From: 70-18 sp041691815
GTDB lineage: Bacteria > Pseudomonadota > Alphaproteobacteria > Acetobacterales > Acetobacteraceae
DNA length: 64,000 nucleotides
NCBI GenBank assembly: GCA_041691815.1
Contig: JBEPTZ010000003.1
Coordinates: 19,394 to 83,393, forward strand
Reading direction: 5' to 3'
Under the pieces are notes generated by a model. It saw only the letters and a list, made by a program, of their open reading frames with translations, searched no databases and was not told the origin of the DNA. How positions within the stretch are numbered: the first letter of the stretch is position 1; every line of letters starts with the position of its first letter. The translations under genes and the position numbers were made by a program. This document shows positions 47,571 through 55,922 of this stretch, one piece after another.

Positions 47571-48527
47571 ATGCGCAATTTCGACGAGTTGACCGAGCGG
47601 GAAATCCTGGCGCTGGCGATCAGCAGCGAGGAGGAGGACGGCCGCATCTACGCCGACTTCGCCGAGGGGCTGCGCGCCGATTATCCCGCCAGCGCCAACA
47701 TCTTTACCGAAATGGCCGCCGAGGAGGGCGAGCATCGGCGCTGGCTGATCGACCTCTACCGGGAGAAATTCGGCGAGCATATCCCGCTGATCCGCCGGCA
47801 AGACGTGCGCGGCTTCATCACCCCCAAGGCGATCTGGCAGTTGCTGCCGCTGCGGCTGGATGCGGTGCGGGGTGCCGCGGCGACCATGGAGGTGGAATCG
47901 GCGCGGTTCTACCGGCGGGCGGCGCAGCGCACCACCGATGCCTCCACCCGCAAGCTGCTCGGCGACCTGGCCGAGGCGGAGGTGGCGCACGAGCATACCG
48001 CCGACCGGCTGATGGCCGAGCACCTGCCGGACAACGTGCGTCACCAGGAAGACCAGGCGGCGCGGCGGGTGTTTCTGCTGCGCTTCATCCAGCCGGGGCT
48101 GGCTGGGCTGATGGACGGCTCGGTCTCCACCCTGGCGCCGGTGTTCGCCGCCGCCTTTGCCACCGGCAATTCCTGGGACGCGTTCCTGGTCGGCATGGCG
48201 GCCTCGATCGGCGCCGGCATCTCGATGGGGTTCGCCGAAGCGCTGTCCGACAATGGCAGCCTGACCGGGCGCGGCGCGCCGCTGGTGCGCGGGGTGATCT
48301 GCGGGGTGATGACCACGCTGGGCGGCATCGGCCACACGTTGCCGTATCTGATTCCGGATTTCATGACCGCCACCATCCTGGCGATCTGCGTGGTGTTCGT
48401 GGAACTGGCGATCATCTCGTGGATCCGCTGGAAATACATGGACACGCCGCCGGTTTCGGCGGCGATGCAGGTGGGGTTCGGCGGGGCGCTGGTGTTCGCC
48501 ACCGGGATATTGATCGGCAGCGCCTGA
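47571..48527 (+). CDS. mbfA: rubrerythrin-VIT1 fusion protein (membrane-bound ferritin-like)
   Basis: A 318-residue fusion. The N-terminal half (about 1-160) is a ferritin-like di-iron domain with paired Glu/His motifs (EEEDGRIYADFA, AAEEGEHRRWLIDLY, MEVESARFYRRAA, AEAEVAHEHTADRL). The C-terminal half is a VIT1-like membrane domain with about five helices beginning FIQPGLAGLMDGSVSTLAPV. In Rhizobiales MbfA is an inner-membrane iron exporter repressed by Irr; I infer the same role. The 111-nt leader is the region to inspect for an iron-responsive site, but I see no convincing match. Confidence 0.88.
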   Translation: MRNFDELTEREILALAISSEEEDGRIYADFAEGLRADYPASANIFTEMAAEEGEHRRWLIDLYREKFGEHIPLIRRQDVRGFITPKAIWQLLPLRLDAVRGAAATMEVESARFYRRAAQRTTDASTRKLLGDLAEAEVAHEHTADRLMAEHLPDNVRHQEDQAARRVFLLRFIQPGLAGLMDGSVSTLAPVFAAAFATGNSWDAFLVGMAASIGAGISMGFAEALSDNGSLTGRGAPLVRGVICGVMTTLGGIGHTLPYLIPDFMTATILAICVVFVELAIISWIRWKYMDTPPVSAAMQVGFGGALVFATGILIGSA

Positions 48528-48628
48528 TCCTCCGGGCTGCGTGCGGCGGGCAACTGATGGCCGGTAGCGGGTGTTGACGCGCCGGGCGTCGCGCGGTCTG
48601 GTGCGCTCGATTAACGCGGGAGGCTGGC

Positions 48629-49474
48629 ATGGCGGCGCAATTCTGGTTCGACGGACACTGGACCGACGAGAATCCCCGCCTGATCGGTCCGGCCGACCAT
48701 TCGATGTGGCAGGCCTCGGTGATCTTCGACGGCGCGCGGGCGATCGGCGGCCTGGCGCCTGATCTGGACCTGCATTGCCAGCGGGCGATCCGCTCGGCGA
48801 ACTCGATGGGCCTCACCCCCGGCCTGGCGTGGGAGGAAATCCGCCGGCTGGCGATCGAGGGCATCGGCCGGTTTGCCAAGGATGCGGTGCTGTATGTGAA
48901 GCCGGTGTTCTATGCGGTCGGCGGCGGCATCGACATCACCCAGACCACCACCGCCTTCGTGCTGCATCTGTTCGAGGCACCGCTGCCCGGGCTTGGCGGC
49001 TTCTCGGCCAGCATGTCGCCGCTGCGCCGCCCGGCGCCGGAGATGGCGCCGACCGACGCCAAGGCGGCCTGCCTCTACCCCAATTCCAGCCGGGCGACCG
49101 CCGAGGCGGTGCAGCGCGGGTTCGACGCCGCGGTGATGCGCGACCCGTGGGACGGCATCGCCGAGTTCGCCTTCGCCAATCTGTGGGTGGTGAAGGGCGG
49201 CGTGGCGCTGACCCCCACCGACAACCACACCTTCCTGGCCGGCATCACCCGCCGCCGGGTGATGGCGTTGCTGAACGAGGGCGGCATCGAGGCCAGGGAG
49301 GCCAACCTGACCGAGGCCGACCTGCACGCCGCCGACGAGATGTTCTCGACCGGCAATTATGGCAAGGTGGTGGCCTGCAACCGCTTCGAGGGCCGCGAAC
49401 TGAATGCTGGCCCGGTGTTCCAGGAGGCACGGCGGCGGTACTATGCCTGGGCGGAAACGACGCGGGTGGTGTGA
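48629..49474 (+). CDS. class IV PLP aminotransferase, branched-chain-like
   Basis: A 281-residue fold-type IV aminotransferase. It begins AAQFWFDGHWTDENPRLIGP and has the usual HSMWQASVIFDGARAI. The PLP-binding region is in TDAKAACLYPN (Lys) and AEFAFANLWVVKGG, then ITRRRVMALLNEGG. The most likely reaction is branched-chain amino acid transamination, but D-amino acid or amino-lyase activity is possible in this fold. A GGGAGG ribosome-binding sequence precedes the ATG. Confidence 0.85.
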   Translation: MAAQFWFDGHWTDENPRLIGPADHSMWQASVIFDGARAIGGLAPDLDLHCQRAIRSANSMGLTPGLAWEEIRRLAIEGIGRFAKDAVLYVKPVFYAVGGGIDITQTTTAFVLHLFEAPLPGLGGFSASMSPLRRPAPEMAPTDAKAACLYPNSSRATAEAVQRGFDAAVMRDPWDGIAEFAFANLWVVKGGVALTPTDNHTFLAGITRRRVMALLNEGGIEAREANLTEADLHAADEMFSTGNYGKVVACNRFEGRELNAGPVFQEARRRYYAWAETTRVV

Positions 49475-49522
49475 TCGACGCCGGCGCGCCGGCTGCGGGA
49501 GGGCGGTATCTGGCGGGCCGGA

Positions 49523-50602
49523 TCAGGCGGAGTTGGAGATAGCCTCCTCGTCGCATAGCACCTTCACGATCCGCTCCATCTCGGCGAGATGAGTGTCTTC
49601 GGGTGCGGGCGGCGGTTCGGCGGCTGAAGCCGAGGCTGGCGCGGTGCCATAGTGATGCAGGAAGGTCCGCATCACGTGTTCCACGCCGGCTTCCATCACC
49701 TCGCGGCCATCGGCGGCAAAATACCTGCCGCGCACATGCGGAGAGGTGATGATCTCGTAGGACGGGAAGTAGTCGGTCGCCGGCCAGGCGGCACATATCT
49801 GCTCGGCGGCGACGCGCAGCACGGCTTTCGAATAGGTGGTCGAGACCCAGATGTGGCGCGGCAACGCCGTGGCGTTCAACGGCACCGGCGAGACCGTTAC
49901 CAGGAAGCGTGCCGCCGGGTTGCGTTCACGGATCATCGCGAACGCGGCATTCATGTCGGCCACCGTTTCGGCGACGTCGAAGTTGTGAAAACCATGGATG
50001 CTGTCGTCGAAGCTGCCGCCGGCGACCCCCGGCGCCAACGGGAACACCGCCCCGTCGCGGCGATCGATCCACGCCTCGGTGAGCCCGAGGGTGAAGACGA
50101 AGACATCGAGTTCCTCGATTGCGCGCCGTACCGCGGCGAAATGCTGGGCGCGATCCGCTGCCAGTTCTTCGGCGTGGATGAAGCCTCCGGGCTGGATCTG
50201 CGGCCGGAACGGGTCAACCACGCCACCGCCGGCGAGCGGCCAGGCGGTCTCCTGCGGGACAAACTGGCCGTAGGCGCGTTGCAGCAACTGCAGCAGTTGG
50301 CGGGCGGTGTAGAGGTTGCCGTAGCGCGCGGAAAACACGCCGTAGTTGAACAGATCGCGGTCCGCCTTGCGGATCAGCGGATGCGCGGATTCGGTGACGT
50401 GATGCCGGAAGCCGGCCTGCACCAGGTGACGGGCGACGTGTTGCGCGAAGCACGAGCCGGCGGTCACCACGCGGTCCTGCGGCGCGATGCGGAAGGACGG
50501 GGTTGATACCGGATCGAGCGCCGCGAAGCCGCGGGCGCCCGAGGCGGACTTCCAGAACTGCTGGTCAGGCTTGCCGATATAGGGATGCTTGCGTGTGCTC
50601 AT
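49523..50602 (-). CDS. GSCFA-domain protein
   Basis: A 359-residue protein with the name-giving motif GSCFAQHVARHL (residues 49-60) and the conserved TLGLTEAWIDRRDGAVFPLAPG. Later parts include RFLVTVSPVPLNATA and SPHVRGRYFAADGREVM. GSCFA proteins are SGNH-hydrolase-like and occur in surface-polysaccharide or glycan-modification loci; the reaction is unknown. It overlaps the upstream minus-strand gene (50599-51306) by 4 nt, so the two form a unit. Confidence 0.85.
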   Translation of the reverse strand: MSTRKHPYIGKPDQQFWKSASGARGFAALDPVSTPSFRIAPQDRVVTAGSCFAQHVARHLVQAGFRHHVTESAHPLIRKADRDLFNYGVFSARYGNLYTARQLLQLLQRAYGQFVPQETAWPLAGGGVVDPFRPQIQPGGFIHAEELAADRAQHFAAVRRAIEELDVFVFTLGLTEAWIDRRDGAVFPLAPGVAGGSFDDSIHGFHNFDVAETVADMNAAFAMIRERNPAARFLVTVSPVPLNATALPRHIWVSTTYSKAVLRVAAEQICAAWPATDYFPSYEIITSPHVRGRYFAADGREVMEAGVEHVMRTFLHHYGTAPASASAAEPPPAPEDTHLAEMERIVKVLCDEEAISNSA

Positions 50603-51306
50603 AGCGACAATGCCTTTGCGATCTGCGCCTGGAGCAATGCCCCATACGCGGCATTTGCGTGCGATGGATCATTTGCCCAGTATTTTTTAAGCAGACACCC
50701 GGAGCCATCCACTGATTCGGGAGGGGGCGGCAGATAAATTATATCATTTTTTTCGCAGTGTTCAGAGATTATACGCGAGTGTAGATCAAACAACTTCTTT
50801 CGGATCGAAGCCGGCGCGATGCCATTTTCCAGTTTGTCCTTGAACATGTTCGGAAATTTTCGGACATGCTCGGGGGTTGCAATGATCGGTGGTGTCGCTA
50901 CGAAGACCGTCCTCCCCTTAAATGATTGTCGAAGGTTGGTCGCCGCGGTTAGAACTCTTACATTGAGGGAGACTTGGAAGAATTTGTAGAGCAGCCCGAA
51001 GGGTATGATTCGCCGGCTAAGATCGGCAGTCTCGATCGTCGATTTGTCGCAGAAAAAATCCCATCTCACGTCATGTTCGATCAAACCAATAGCAATATGA
51101 AAATTGCCCGCGAGCATCGCTACACAATGTGCGTTTGCGTCATAATTGGCCAAAAAATCCGGAGTCGGCATTCCATCTTCATTTAGCCAATCCGGGCTGA
51201 CCTGGGTCACGTTGGTAAAACTGAACCGCTCGTCCGGCTGCATGCCGCGCTGCAACGCATAGATATGGCTTTGGCCGATCACTGCGACCGACGCGCGCTC
51301 CGCCAT
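50599..51306 (-). CDS. hypothetical protein linked to GSCFA, SGNH-like
   Basis: A 235-residue protein of unrecognised family. The start RASVAVIGQSHIYALQRGM contains a G-Q-S-H motif like the nucleophile block of SGNH proteins. The end DPSHANAAYGALLQAQI has a D-x-x-H pattern that could be the acid/His block. Between them are FFCDKSTIE and FVATPPIIATPEHV. Codon and base use is markedly less GC-rich than in neighbouring genes (for example KKLFDLHSRIISEHCEKN). It is translated just before the GSCFA protein, and a joint role in modifying a surface glycan is inferred. Confidence 0.7.
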   Translation of the reverse strand: MAERASVAVIGQSHIYALQRGMQPDERFSFTNVTQVSPDWLNEDGMPTPDFLANYDANAHCVAMLAGNFHIAIGLIEHDVRWDFFCDKSTIETADLSRRIIPFGLLYKFFQVSLNVRVLTAATNLRQSFKGRTVFVATPPIIATPEHVRKFPNMFKDKLENGIAPASIRKKLFDLHSRIISEHCEKNDIIYLPPPPESVDGSGCLLKKYWANDPSHANAAYGALLQAQIAKALSL

Positions 51307-51762
51307 GGCAGCAAACCCTCCGCAATAGCTCGCCAGACTACACCAGAACCCGTCCGGGGACCACCGGTGTCGAGCGCTGCGGGTGCGACCAGTGCGCCGG
51401 CATCGGCGATGGCTCCGGCGGTGCTGATGCGGCTTCGCGGCGGGCGGGAGGCCGAATCGCCCCGGCGGTCGGCTACTCGGCCGCCATCAACATTTTGCAA
51501 GAAGATGCCCGGAGCCGGCGGCTGACGCAGGAGGCGACCTCTACGCAGCCTCCACGATGCCCCTGATGCGAAGACTTGTATGTTAACACTACGAATTGAA
51601 AGGGACGTTGAGAAGGAAGGCCGGTGAATGTGGCATGCATCGACCGGTCGCCGGTAAATTGGCGCCCTCCCAGTCCGCCGATTGGTTGCTGAATCCCGCC
51701 AGCCGTGGTTACTTCCCGTCAATATCGCGCGGACAGTACCCTCGGTACGGGATATATCAGTG
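51307..51762. other. 456-nt intergenic region with direct-repeat copy 1
   Basis: Between the divergent SGNH-like and HAD genes. Its left part (51366-51493) is a degraded copy of the MFS gene end at 53594-53721. The rest (about 51550-51760) is AT-richer and presumably holds the HAD promoter, though no promoter is clear. I see no gene here. Confidence 0.6.
51366..51493. repeat. direct repeat, left copy (128 bp)
   Basis: Matches 53594-53721 without gaps, with 18 differences over 128 positions. Both begin GGTGTCGAGCGCTGCGGGTG and share CTACTCGGCCGCC near the end. The two copies are 2228 nt apart and flank the FkbH-like HAD gene. Confidence 0.85.
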
Positions 51763-53511
51763 ATGACCGAAGCAGTGCGACTTGTCGTATGGGATTTGGA
51801 TGAAACATTTTGGTCGGGCACCCTGACTGAAGGAGGCATTGTCTACAATAAGACACATCACGAGATCGTTATCTCACTCGCCGAGCGGGGGATCATGTCG
51901 TCCATCTGCTCCAAGAACGATTGCGCCAGAATTGAGAAGGTATTGAAAGAGCACGGCATCTGGGAGTATTTCATCTTTCCGAGCGTCGACTGGTCGTCTA
52001 AGGGGCCTCGTCTTGCAGCCCTGGTGGAAGCGGTGCAGCTACGAGCGGCTACGGTGCTGTTTGTCGATGACAACCGGATGAATCTTGCCGAGGCGGCGCA
52101 TTTCGTGCCTGGCATCCAGACCGCCGAGCCGGACGCGATCGCCGGGATGTTGGCCAATCCGTTATTCAAGGGCAAGGACGACAAGACCCTCTCGCGGCTG
52201 CAGCAATACAAGGTGCTGGAGCAGAAACGGGCTGACGGCGGCAGTGCGACGGACAACACTGAATTTCTACGCGCCAGCGATATCCGGGTGACGATAGATC
52301 ATTATGTCGAGGAGAATATCGACCGGGCGATCGAGCTAATCAATCGTACCAATCAACTGAATTTTACCAAGATCCGGCTGTCCGAGGATGCGGATTTGGC
52401 TCGCGCCGAACTGCGCGAGTTGTTGTCGGGATTCAGCGTGCAGGCAGGTCTGATCAGTGTGCGTGATCGATATGGCGATTACGGCCACGTCGGAATTTAT
52501 ATTCAGGACTCCCAGGACTCCAGGCGTCGGCTGCTCCATTTTGCATTTTCGTGTCGGACGTTAAATATGGGCATCGAGACCTGGGTTTATCGCCATCTCC
52601 ACCGCCCGATGCTGAAAGTCGTCGGTGAGGTACTTTCAGACGTAAAGAGCGACGAAACTCCGATCGATTGGATCACCCTGGAACAACCCGACGCCGGCGG
52701 CGAGTCCAGCGCTGGGACAAAGTCGGCTTCGCGGATGATTTTGCGCGGCGGTTGTGATCTGGTGGCGCTGGCGCATTACTTGAGCCATGCGGCCGAGACC
52801 ACGCACCTCGAAACGTTCATCGCCAGAGACGGCGGGCAGATACGCACCGACCATTCAGTATTTTTGCGCTATGCGCTCGCCGGCATCAGCGCCGAGCAAC
52901 AGGTGGCCCTGGAAGGGCTCGGATATACCGAGCACGAATTCTGCTCGACGCTCAGCACGGACACCCAGGAGGCGCAAATCTGGGTGTTCAGCTTCTGGAT
53001 GGATAGCGTTATGATGTTGTACGAGGATCGGATGACCGGTATCCGCGCGCCCCTGATGCTGCCGAATGGCTGGTATGCGCCGGTCGACGTCACATCGCTG
53101 CCGCCGGAGGCGGTTGAGCCTGCCTTGGTAAATGACGCCTGGCGCGCCCGATACGCCCATCTGAAGGATCGCTTCGATGCGATCGGACCGATCAAGGAAG
53201 CTGACTTCAAAGCAACGGCGCAGCTATTGCTTAAGCGGGCAAATTCAAAAACCCGTATCTTCGTTCTGCTCTGCACAGGAATCCGGGTGGACAAGAAAAC
53301 CGGTTTCCGCAGCCCGGCGCCGCGCGATATCGTGATCAACGGCTGGATGCGGGAGGTGTTCGAGGGGGCTCCCAATGTGCGGCTGATCGAACCGATGCGG
53401 CATATTCTGTCCGAGTCGGAGATGCCGGAAACAAATCATTTCAACCGCATCGTGTATCACCGAATGGCCGACGAAATCTTGACCTCGCTGAAAGTCCCCG
53501 TCGAAGTATAG
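51763..53511 (+). CDS. FkbH-like HAD-IIIC family protein
   Basis: A 582-residue protein. The N-terminal HAD domain has Asp11-x-Asp13 in VVWDLDETFWSGTL, then SICSKND and VLFVDDNRMNLAEA, as in HAD-IIIC/FkbH proteins. A GNAT-like middle part includes TNQLNFTKIRLS and DRYGDYGHVGIYI, as in many FkbH relatives. The C-terminal half from about residue 320 is SGNH-like in tone (RGGCDLVALAHYL, ETNHFNRIVYHRMADEI). These proteins attach glyceryl or acyl groups to carriers in polyketide or surface-glycan synthesis. The gene is less GC-rich than average and is flanked by the 128-bp direct repeat, so it was probably acquired. Confidence 0.82.
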   Translation: MTEAVRLVVWDLDETFWSGTLTEGGIVYNKTHHEIVISLAERGIMSSICSKNDCARIEKVLKEHGIWEYFIFPSVDWSSKGPRLAALVEAVQLRAATVLFVDDNRMNLAEAAHFVPGIQTAEPDAIAGMLANPLFKGKDDKTLSRLQQYKVLEQKRADGGSATDNTEFLRASDIRVTIDHYVEENIDRAIELINRTNQLNFTKIRLSEDADLARAELRELLSGFSVQAGLISVRDRYGDYGHVGIYIQDSQDSRRRLLHFAFSCRTLNMGIETWVYRHLHRPMLKVVGEVLSDVKSDETPIDWITLEQPDAGGESSAGTKSASRMILRGGCDLVALAHYLSHAAETTHLETFIARDGGQIRTDHSVFLRYALAGISAEQQVALEGLGYTEHEFCSTLSTDTQEAQIWVFSFWMDSVMMLYEDRMTGIRAPLMLPNGWYAPVDVTSLPPEAVEPALVNDAWRARYAHLKDRFDAIGPIKEADFKATAQLLLKRANSKTRIFVLLCTGIRVDKKTGFRSPAPRDIVINGWMREVFEGAPNVRLIEPMRHILSESEMPETNHFNRIVYHRMADEILTSLKVPVEV

Positions 53512-53593
53512 GGCAGAGAGGTAAGGTATCCGTCCGGGCCTCGTTTGACCAATGCAGTTTAGAACCGCGGGTCGCGACCGCAGGTGGGTAAAG

Positions 53594-53721
53594 GGTGTCG
53601 AGCGCTGCGGGTGCGGCCCGCGCGCCGGTATCGGCAATGGCCCTGGCGGTGCTGATGCGGCATCGCGGTGGGCAGCAGGCCGGACCGCACCGGCGATCGG
53701 CTACTCGGCCGCCACCAGCAC
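53594..53721. repeat. direct repeat, right copy (128 bp)
   Basis: Partner of 51366-51493. Its right end contains the last codons and stop of the MFS gene (53701 onward), so this copy is likely the original and the left one a displaced duplicate. Confidence 0.85.
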
Positions 53722-54987
53722 CTGGCGCCGCTGCGGCCGTGGGATGATCAGGATCACCACCGCCGCCACGCTGCAGGCCAGGCCGGCGGCCAGGAAGGCC
53801 GGCAGGTAGCTGCCCAGCGTGTCGCGCACCAGGCCGCCGCCATAGGCCGCGGTGGCGGCGCCGAGTTGGTGGGCGCAGAACACCCAGCCGAACACCACGG
53901 CGGCGCGTTCGCGGCCGAAGCCCTGGGCGGCCAGCCGCACGGTGGGCGGCACGGTGGCCACCCAGTCCAGCCCGTAGAACACCGCGAAGGTGGTCAGCCC
54001 GACCAGGGTGAAGCCGGAATACGGCAGATAGAGCAGCGACAGGCCGCGCAGGCCGTAATACCAGAACAGCAGCCAGCGATTGTCGAACCGGTCGGACAGC
54101 CAGCCGGAGAAGATGGTGCCGGCGAAGTCGAACGCGCCCATCAGCGCCAGCACGCCGGCGGCCTGGGTCTGCAGCAGGCCCTCATCCATGCAGAGCGGGA
54201 TGAAATGGGTCTGCACCAGGCCGTTGGTGGAGCCGCCGCAGATGAAGAAGGTGATGAACAGCGCCCAGAACACCCGCGAGCGCGAGGCTTCGCGCAGGGT
54301 GGACAGGCTGGTGCGCACGGCGCCCTGGGTGGGTTTGGGCACCGGCGCCAGCCTGGTCTCGCCGTACGGGGCGAGGCCGAGGGTGGCCGGGTGGTCGACC
54401 GCGAACAGCACCATCAGCAGCAGCGCCAGCAGGCAGGCGAGGGCGGCCGGCAGCAGGGCGTAGCGCCAGCCTTCGTGCTCGGAGAGCCAGGCGGCGACCG
54501 GCAGGAACAGCAGCTGGCCGGTGGCGTTGGCGGCGGTCAGCAGGCCGAGCACCAGGCCGCGCCGGGCGGTGAACCAGCGGCTGGCGACGGTGGCGCCGAG
54601 CACCAGGGCGGTCATGCCGGTGGCGAAGCCGAGCATCACCCCCCAGGTGGCCCAGAGCTGCCACAGCTCGGTCATCTGGCTGGCCAGCGCCATGCCGGTG
54701 ACGATGATGCTCACCGCGACGGCCACCACGCGGACCACGCCGTAGCGGTAGATCAGTGCGGCGGCGAACGGGCCCATCAGCCCGTAGAGCAGCAGGCGCA
54801 GCGCCAGCGGGCCGGAGATGTCGGTGGTGTCCCAGCCGAACTCCTGGCGCAGCGGCGCGATCAGCACGCCGGGCATGCCCATCGCGGCGGCGGTGGAGAG
54901 GGCGGTGATGAAGGTGATCGCGATCATCACCCAACCGTAATGGATACCGCGACGGGCCAGCCAGGGGGCGAGGCGGTGGGCGAGCAT
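53701..54987 (-). CDS. MFS transporter of the monocarboxylate/oxalate-formate type
   Basis: A 428-residue protein with about 12 helices. The start RRGIHYGWVMIAITFITALST, the following MGMPGVLIAPLRQEFGWD and the loop SRWFTARRGLVLGLLTAANA match the OFA/monocarboxylate branch. In the second half DFAGTIFSGWLSDRFDNR is the loop 8-9 motif. A carboxylate is the likely substrate. It starts 11 nt after the TetR gene on the same strand, so it is probably controlled by that regulator. Its 3' end is part of the direct repeat. Confidence 0.88.
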   Translation of the reverse strand: MLAHRLAPWLARRGIHYGWVMIAITFITALSTAAAMGMPGVLIAPLRQEFGWDTTDISGPLALRLLLYGLMGPFAAALIYRYGVVRVVAVAVSIIVTGMALASQMTELWQLWATWGVMLGFATGMTALVLGATVASRWFTARRGLVLGLLTAANATGQLLFLPVAAWLSEHEGWRYALLPAALACLLALLLMVLFAVDHPATLGLAPYGETRLAPVPKPTQGAVRTSLSTLREASRSRVFWALFITFFICGGSTNGLVQTHFIPLCMDEGLLQTQAAGVLALMGAFDFAGTIFSGWLSDRFDNRWLLFWYYGLRGLSLLYLPYSGFTLVGLTTFAVFYGLDWVATVPPTVRLAAQGFGRERAAVVFGWVFCAHQLGAATAAYGGGLVRDTLGSYLPAFLAAGLACSVAAVVILIIPRPQRRQVLVAAE

Positions 54988-54998
54988 GGCTGGGTTCC

Positions 54999-55604
54999 TC
55001 AGCTGGAGGGGATGGCACGCAGGGCGAGGGCGGCGGCGCTGCGCAGGGCGGCGCCGGAGGCTTCGGGGTCGCCGGCCAGGGCGCGGGCCAGGATCAGGCC
55101 GCCATTCATCGCCGCCAGCATCGCCAGTGCTGCGTCGCGGCAGGCGGCGGGCGGCAGCGCGGGGTGGGTGAGGGCGATCTCGTCCTGCAACGCGGCAGCC
55201 AGGGCGGCGACGCCGTGGTGCAGCGCCTCGGGCAGCGGCGGGTCGGCGCGGCAGACTTCCGGGCCGAGGGCGGCCAGGGCGCAGCCGTCATCCAGCGAAT
55301 CGCGGTGCTGTTCGGTGAGGTAGGTTGCCACCAGTAGCGCCAGCCCGTCGCGGCCTTCGGCGCGGGCGGTGGCGGTGCGGCGGCGCCATTTGGCGGCGGC
55401 CTCCAGCAGCGAGCCGCCCAGCGCCTCGGCGGCCAGCGCCGCCTTGCTGGGGTAGTGGCCGTAGAAGGCGCCGTGGGTGAGGCCGGCGGCGCGCGAGATT
55501 TCCGCCACTCCGACGCCGGCAAGGCCCCGCCTGCGGAACAGCCGGCTGGCCTGGCGCAGGATGGCGGCGCGATGGGCGGCGAAGGTGGTGGGGTTGACCC
55601 GCAT
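54999..55604 (-). CDS. TetR/AcrR family regulator
   Basis: A 201-residue repressor. The N-terminal helix-turn-helix reads ILRQASRLFRRRGLAGVGVA, then EISRAAGLTHGAFYGHYPSK, a classic TetR DNA-binding domain. The rest is an Ala-rich helical ligand domain with ALLVATYLTEQHRDSLDDGC. It lies upstream of and in line with the MFS gene, whose expression it likely represses. AT-rich sequence just upstream (TTACATTATGGACATCATG) could contain its own operator. Confidence 0.9.
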   Translation of the reverse strand: MRVNPTTFAAHRAAILRQASRLFRRRGLAGVGVAEISRAAGLTHGAFYGHYPSKAALAAEALGGSLLEAAAKWRRRTATARAEGRDGLALLVATYLTEQHRDSLDDGCALAALGPEVCRADPPLPEALHHGVAALAAALQDEIALTHPALPPAACRDAALAMLAAMNGGLILARALAGDPEASGAALRSAAALALRAIPSS

Positions 55605-55922
55605 GAGTTACATTATGGACATCATGATTAATCGACGCAAGAGCGGCCGGCGGGCAGGGCAGGCATGCGGGGTGGGAGAGGGGTTGCCGCGGTTCGCCGA
55701 GGGCAGGGGCGGCGTCAATCATGAGGTATTTGTCAGGTAATCACTCGATTGTGCCTGTCAGTGATATTGCGGGATCTACGACCGGATAATAATCTCTGAA
55801 TAGATATGATCTACGTGCGGATCATACCGAATTAAGCCGTTCGGCCGCTGCTCGCTGCCCGCTCCATGCACCCTCAGGATTCGCTGGCTGCCGAGCCCAT
55901 AAACGCCAACAGGAGGCAACTG
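55605..55922. other. 318-nt divergent intergenic region
   Basis: Between the TetR gene and the 55923 gene. It includes the AT-rich stretch 55740-55830 and the 22-bp inverted repeat at 55805-55826. No gene or RNA is evident. Confidence 0.6.
55805..55826. promoter_or_regulatory. candidate operator (7-bp inverted repeat)
   Basis: TATGATC (55805-55811), an 8-nt spacer and GATCATA (55820-55826) form a perfect inverted repeat of the size of a TetR-family operator. It lies 97 nt before the ATG at 55923 and about 200 nt from the TetR gene start. Confidence 0.35.
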
